From contig JAJQBF010000111.1 in NCBI GenBank assembly GCA_021203425.1, positions 1-9,985 of the forward strand: DNA of 9,985 nucleotides, written 5' to 3'. Of this stretch, positions 6,250-9,985 are shown piece after piece. Position numbers and translations under genes: made by a program. Under the pieces are notes generated by a model. It made no database searches. It was not told the origin of the DNA and saw only the letters and a program-made list of their open reading frames with translations. The DNA is from Clostridiales bacterium (GTDB lineage: Bacteria > Bacillota > Clostridia > Lachnospirales > CAG-274). Each line of letters starts with the position of its first letter. The first letter of the stretch is position 1.

Positions 6250-7347
6250 ATGAAGTTTAAATATGTTGTTGTAGGGGCAGGTCTTGCCGGAATTACTATT
6301 GCCGAGAGAATTGCCACACAGCTCCACGAAAAGGTATTAATTATTGAAAAGCGTCCACAAATCGGCGGCAATGTTTATGATGAATATAATGAAGCCGGTA
6401 TCTTAGTTCAGATGTACGGACCTCATACATTCCATACGAATGACAAAGAAGTATTCGACTATATCTGTCAATATACAAAATGGCATGAATATCAGCACCG
6501 TGTAATGTCTTATGTAAACGGAAATTTTGTTCCTATGCCTATTTCTTTGGAAACAATTAATCAGCTGTATAATATGAATTTATCCGAAGACGAGATGGAC
6601 GCTTTTATAGAAAGCAGAAAAATCAAAATTGACGAGATTAAAACAAGTGAAGACGTGGTTTTAAGTCAGGGCGGGCAGGATATTTACGAGAAGTTTTTCA
6701 AATATTTTACAATAAAGCAGTGGGGCGTTTCACCGGCGGAACTTGACAAGTCTGTAATCAGCAGAATTCCCTTCCGCAAAAACAGAGATACCCGTTATTT
6801 CACAGATAAATATCAGGGCAACCCTCAGGGAGGCTTTACTCAAATGTGCCGTAATATGGTAAATCACCCTGAAATTAAAATTATGCTTAATACCAACTAT
6901 AAAGAAGTAATCGATTCTATTGAGTATGAAAAACTGATTTATACAGGTCCTATTGACTATTATTTTGACTATGAACTCGGTAAGCTTAAATACCGCTGTA
7001 TTAAGTTTATTTTTGAAACACATGACTGTGAATCATATCAGCCTGTAGCCAGTACACGCTGGCCTATGGACTATGACTATACAAGAATTACCGAATTTAA
7101 AAAGATGACAGGTCAGAAGAGCGACAAGACTACTATTTTAAAGGAAATACCTTGTTTCGGCGATGAGCCTTTTTATACTTATCCTACGGCAGAGTGGAAA
7201 GAGCTTGCTCAGAAATATCGTGACAATGCATCACAGGAGAAGAATGTTATTTTCCTCGGAAGACTTGCAGAGTATAAATATTATGACATGGACGATGTAA
7301 TTCGCCGTGCACTTGACGTGTTTGAGGATATTTCCAAAGGAAGATGA
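6250..7347 (+). CDS. glf: UDP-galactopyranose mutase
   Basis: This flavoenzyme converts UDP-galactopyranose to UDP-galactofuranose in the cytoplasm, giving the donor for Galf residues. The 365-residue length is normal. The N-terminal FAD-binding site is intact: V-V-V-G-A-G-L-A-G (6-14; G9, G11, G14), E33-K-R and I-G-G-N-V-Y-D (38-44). G-P-H-T-F-H-T (57-63), I-K-Q-W-G (155-159), I-P-F-R-K-N-R-D-T-R-Y-F (173-184), Y-T-G-P-I-D-Y-Y-F-D-Y (231-241), Y-T-R-I-T-E-F (277-283) and F-L-G-R-L-A-E-Y-K-Y-Y-D-M-D-D-V (335-350) are the hallmark blocks. R176 and R279 are the likely pair of active-site arginines that hold the UDP-sugar. S-T-R-W-P (268-272) stands where many homologues have N-Y-P or N-F-P. ATG 6250 has a modest ribosome site (GGCAGG, 6235-6240). 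The gene lies 19 bases after the GT-B-like gene and 6 bases before wzx. A galactofuranosyltransferase is expected nearby. Confidence 0.97.
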   Translation: MKFKYVVVGAGLAGITIAERIATQLHEKVLIIEKRPQIGGNVYDEYNEAGILVQMYGPHTFHTNDKEVFDYICQYTKWHEYQHRVMSYVNGNFVPMPISLETINQLYNMNLSEDEMDAFIESRKIKIDEIKTSEDVVLSQGGQDIYEKFFKYFTIKQWGVSPAELDKSVISRIPFRKNRDTRYFTDKYQGNPQGGFTQMCRNMVNHPEIKIMLNTNYKEVIDSIEYEKLIYTGPIDYYFDYELGKLKYRCIKFIFETHDCESYQPVASTRWPMDYDYTRITEFKKMTGQKSDKTTILKEIPCFGDEPFYTYPTAEWKELAQKYRDNASQEKNVIFLGRLAEYKYYDMDDVIRRALDVFEDISKGR

Positions 7348-7353
7348 TAATAT

Positions 7354-8826
7354 ATGGAAAATAATAATGCCATTAAACCCAAAAGTATAAAAGTAAATTA
7401 TATCTTTAATTTGGTATATGAAGTTTTCGCTCTGTTAACCCCTTTGATTACTACACCTTATATTTCCCGTGTACTGGGAGCGGAAGGGGTCGGAGTATAC
7501 AGTTATACAAATTCTATAGCCCAGTACTTTATACTGTTCGGTAATCTTGGCGTTGCAACCTACGGACAAATGCAAATAGCAGGCTGCAGAGAAGACAGAA
7601 AACAAACTTCAAGGGTTTTTTATGAACTGTGGATTCTCAGAGCTTTAACAATGGCCTTAAGCTTAGGCATATATATACTTATTGCTTTTTTGACAACAGA
7701 ATACAGAGAAGAGCGCTTAATATTGGGTATTCTTTTGTTTGCTTCAATATTCGATATGACGTGGCTTTTCAGAGGAATAGAAGACTTTTCAAAAGTAGTA
7801 ATCAGAAATTTTATAGTAAAAATAGTAATGATTGCCGCTATTTTCTCCTTTGTTAAAACAAAAGATGATGTAGATGTATATATATTGCTTGTTGCGCTGT
7901 CTACACTGTTAGGTAATCTTACATTTCTTTTTTCTATGAGAAATGTTCTTTGCAGAGTTGAACTCAAAAGTCTTAGAATATTCAGACACACTAAACAGTG
8001 TTTAATATTCTTTATTCCCACTATTGCAACATCTGTTTATACCCTTTTAGATAAAACAATGTTGGGTATTCTGACAGAGGGAACCTCTCAAAACGGTTAT
8101 TATGAACAGGCCCATAAAATCGAACAGATTCTTTTGGTTGCTATTACTTCTCTGAACACTATAATGCGTTCCAGAATGTCATATCTTTATCAGCAGGGTA
8201 AACTTGACGAAATGAGAAAGAGGCTTAACCGTTCAATCAGCTTTATTATGCTTATATCGATTCCTATAGCAGCCGGTCTTATAGGCATAGCCTCAAATTT
8301 TATACCGCTATTTCTCGGAAACGGCTTTGAAGAAAGTGTTGTATTATTACAGATTTTCTCACTTCTGCTGATAGTAATAGGCTTAAGCAACTGTCTTAAT
8401 ACACATTTTTTAGGACCAAGCGGCAGACAGGGAAAGAACAATTATGTTTTGGCAGCAGGAGCGGTAATTAATTTTGTTTTTAATTATTTTACCATTCCTG
8501 TTTACGGAGCAGTGGGAGCAGCGTGTGCCTCTGTTCTTGCAGAAACATTAATTCTGATAGGATATCTGTTTTTGATAAGGGACTTCTTTAAATTTAAAAC
8601 AATGCTCAAACTGGGTTGGAGATATATAACAGCCGGAATTGTAATGGGATTTATGGTTTATTATATAGGAGAAATTTTAAACAAGCCTTTAATAGGTTTA
8701 TTTTTACAGGTTGTCTTGGGGGTTGTTTCTTATGGCTTAATAATTATAGCTTTGAGAGATCCCTTTATGGCAGAAATAAAAAAACAGTTTTTTTGTAAAG
8801 TAAAAACAAAAGTCGGCAAGAGGTAA
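7354..8826 (+). CDS. wzx: Wzx-type polysaccharide repeat-unit flippase
   Basis: This integral membrane protein should flip the undecaprenyl-linked repeat unit from the inner to the outer face of the membrane. The 490-residue length and about 12-14 hydrophobic segments spread over the protein fit the PST family of the MOP exporter superfamily. The N-terminal signature is strong: N-Y-I-F-N-L-V-Y (15-22) followed by L-T-P-L-I-T-T-P-Y-I-S-R-V-L-G-A-E-G-V-G (28-47) and Y-S-Y-T (49-52). The central segment (about 213-270) has the usual C-L-I-F-F-I-P-T-I-A (216-225) and L-D-K-T-M-L-G (232-238) pattern. G-A-V-G-A-A (385-390) and a Lys-rich cytoplasmic tail (476-490) close it. Flippases of this family are often selective for their own repeat unit. 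ATG 7354 follows AAAGGAAG inside the end of glf, leaving only six bases between the genes, so translation is probably coupled. The next gene starts five bases after the stop. Confidence 0.93.
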   Translation: MENNNAIKPKSIKVNYIFNLVYEVFALLTPLITTPYISRVLGAEGVGVYSYTNSIAQYFILFGNLGVATYGQMQIAGCREDRKQTSRVFYELWILRALTMALSLGIYILIAFLTTEYREERLILGILLFASIFDMTWLFRGIEDFSKVVIRNFIVKIVMIAAIFSFVKTKDDVDVYILLVALSTLLGNLTFLFSMRNVLCRVELKSLRIFRHTKQCLIFFIPTIATSVYTLLDKTMLGILTEGTSQNGYYEQAHKIEQILLVAITSLNTIMRSRMSYLYQQGKLDEMRKRLNRSISFIMLISIPIAAGLIGIASNFIPLFLGNGFEESVVLLQIFSLLLIVIGLSNCLNTHFLGPSGRQGKNNYVLAAGAVINFVFNYFTIPVYGAVGAACASVLAETLILIGYLFLIRDFFKFKTMLKLGWRYITAGIVMGFMVYYIGEILNKPLIGLFLQVVLGVVSYGLIIIALRDPFMAEIKKQFFCKVKTKVGKR

Positions 8827-8831
8827 ACAAT

Positions 8832-9985
8832 ATGAGGATTCAATTAAGTAAACGTAATAGTAAGACAGCACTGACACTGAAAGATTTATTAGAATATATT
8901 TTTATGCTGATTGTATTCTTATTCGGACAGTCTGTCTACATAAGAATGACAGATAATGCTGACAGATATGTCTATTTAGCCTGTTTAGCATCTGCTGTAA
9001 TATTATTATTAATGTTTCAGGAGCGCAAACTTTATGTAGATTCGCTGAAAAAATCCGTTATACTGGTTTTTTTCCTGTTGGTCTATCTGATGTTTTCCGG
9101 ATACGGCTGGAAAATTATTATTTTCCATATGTGTATTCCTATTTTTCTATGTGTAAATTATTGTTCAATTCAGTGGAAACGGGGTCGTATGAAAAATTTT
9201 CTGAAAAAATATTCAGATATAACGGTCTTGTTTGCGTTGATTTCAATAATATTATATATTTTCGGAACATGGCTGCATTTACTGCCTCAGAGTGTAGATA
9301 CATATTCATGGAAGGGTGTCTCTACACAGTCGGTTAATTATTTTCACCTTATGTATGAGGCTCAGACCCAAGATTTCTTCGGTGTCGAATTTATAAGAAA
9401 CTGCGGTATCTTTTGTGAAGCATCGAGCTATGCTGTTCCCTTATTGTTTAGTTTGTCTTATGAACTGTATGTTCCCAAAAAGATATTTTTTAACAGAATC
9501 GGAATTTTAGCCTTGGCAATTTTAACAAGCTTTTCGACTAAGGCTTTAATTATTGCTTTGATTGCTGTAGGGCTTAAGCTTATTAATTATACCTATGGTA
9601 AAGGTAAAGGAAAAAAATATAATACAGGTTTTAAAAGTATAATGAAATTATTTCTTCCTCTTTTTCTGGTTGCTATAGGTATTATAGGTTTTGCAATTTT
9701 TGACCAAAAAACCGACAGCGGCTCCTATATAGTTCGAATGGATAATATAAATGCCTGTTTTCAAGCTTTCAAATCTCATATGTTATTCGGTGTCGGAGTT
9801 GGAAATGAAATTACACTGGCAAATTATGTAAATATTGTTTTGGAATGGCAGGGTTTTGCAATGGGTCTTCCCGTTTTGTTAGGCGAAGGCGGTATATATC
9901 TTATTTTGTTTTATGCAGCCGCATTTGTTTATGCAATAGAGAATACCCAGTTTAAAGTAAATATTCTTTTTTTTGAGATTATTCT
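8832..9985 (+). CDS. wzy: Wzy-type polysaccharide polymerase (O-antigen ligase-like), 3' end outside window
   Basis: I translated from ATG 8832, which follows AAGAGG (8818-8823); the frame stays open for 384 codons to the window edge. The protein is hydrophobic with about ten visible membrane segments and a large extracytoplasmic loop (about 148-200). In that loop F-I-R-N-C-G-I-F-C-E-A-S (187-198) matches the R-x-x-G-x-F-x-E-x-S motif typical of Wzy polymerases and related ligases. Further on, L-T-S-F-S-T-K-A (231-238) and R302-M-D-N-I-N-A-C-F-Q-A-F followed by F-G-V-G-V-G-N (319-325) are the expected later blocks. Wzy joins flipped repeat units at the outer face of the membrane. Its position right after wzx, with a five-base gap, supports this over a teichoic-acid or O-antigen ligase. 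The missing C-terminus should hold the last membrane segments. T8 at 9967-9974 is a possible slippage site. Confidence 0.88.
   Translation, partial: MRIQLSKRNSKTALTLKDLLEYIFMLIVFLFGQSVYIRMTDNADRYVYLACLASAVILLLMFQERKLYVDSLKKSVILVFFLLVYLMFSGYGWKIIIFHMCIPIFLCVNYCSIQWKRGRMKNFLKKYSDITVLFALISIILYIFGTWLHLLPQSVDTYSWKGVSTQSVNYFHLMYEAQTQDFFGVEFIRNCGIFCEASSYAVPLLFSLSYELYVPKKIFFNRIGILALAILTSFSTKALIIALIAVGLKLINYTYGKGKGKKYNTGFKSIMKLFLPLFLVAIGIIGFAIFDQKTDSGSYIVRMDNINACFQAFKSHMLFGVGVGNEITLANYVNIVLEWQGFAMGLPVLLGEGGIYLILFYAAAFVYAIENTQFKVNILFFEII

Noticed and set aside
6250..7347. glf as a broken or inactive gene because of S-T-R-W-P at 268-272 in place of N-Y-P
   Set aside because: All FAD-binding and UDP-sugar blocks, including both likely arginines, are present and the length is normal; the change looks like family variation.
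7620..8021. 133-residue ORF on the minus strand
   Set aside because: It is the antisense shadow of wzx, with no ribosome site or recognisable domain. The same holds for the other minus-strand frames inside the transferase genes.
9131..9337. Small ORF of 68 residues on the + strand
   Set aside because: It is out of frame with, and wholly inside, the Wzy reading frame, which shows proper family motifs and a ribosome site.

Overview
The window is a contiguous piece of a Wzx/Wzy-dependent polysaccharide (capsule or exopolysaccharide) biosynthesis locus. Nine protein genes, all on the + strand, fill almost the whole window. The DNA is AT-rich. Ribosome binding sites are strong AGGAG types, Arg is often AGA, and the genes are very tightly packed. 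This suggests a low-GC Firmicute, most likely a Clostridia-type (gut) bacterium, but nothing here fixes genus or species. No RNA gene, insertion sequence, CRISPR array or convincing terminator was seen, and no gene-free stretch exceeds about 100 bases.

Layout. 1-396 is the C-terminal end of an acyltransferase-3 membrane protein (start outside the window), probably a sugar O-acetyltransferase. 409-1686 encodes a cytoplasmic beta-propeller protein of unknown function whose repeat pattern recalls oligogalacturonate-lyase-type seven-bladed propellers. 1683-2768, 2788-3843 and 3876-4949 are three consecutive family 2 (GT-A) glycosyltransferases; the second and third are clear tandem paralogs. A 99-base AT-rich gap with a promoter-like sequence precedes 5049-6230, a divergent GT-B-like glycosyltransferase. 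6250-7347 is UDP-galactopyranose mutase (glf), 7354-8826 is the Wzx-type flippase, and 8832 to the window end is an incomplete Wzy-type polymerase reading frame that runs off the edge.

How the genes fit together. Inferred from the known Wzx/Wzy pathway: the glycosyltransferases add sugars one by one to an undecaprenyl-linked acceptor on the inner face of the membrane. Glf supplies UDP-galactofuranose, so the repeat unit probably contains Galf. The acyltransferase may acetylate the unit, Wzx flips it outward and Wzy polymerises it. The initiating sugar-phosphate transferase, the chain-length control proteins and any regulators are not in the window and should lie beyond its edges. With up to four glycosyltransferases plus an initiating enzyme outside, a repeat unit of about four to five sugars is possible, but the structure cannot be read from this sequence.

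The least explained parts are the propeller protein with its ordered histidines, the divergent GT-B-like protein, and the duplicated GT2 pair. No wholly new multi-gene system is evident.
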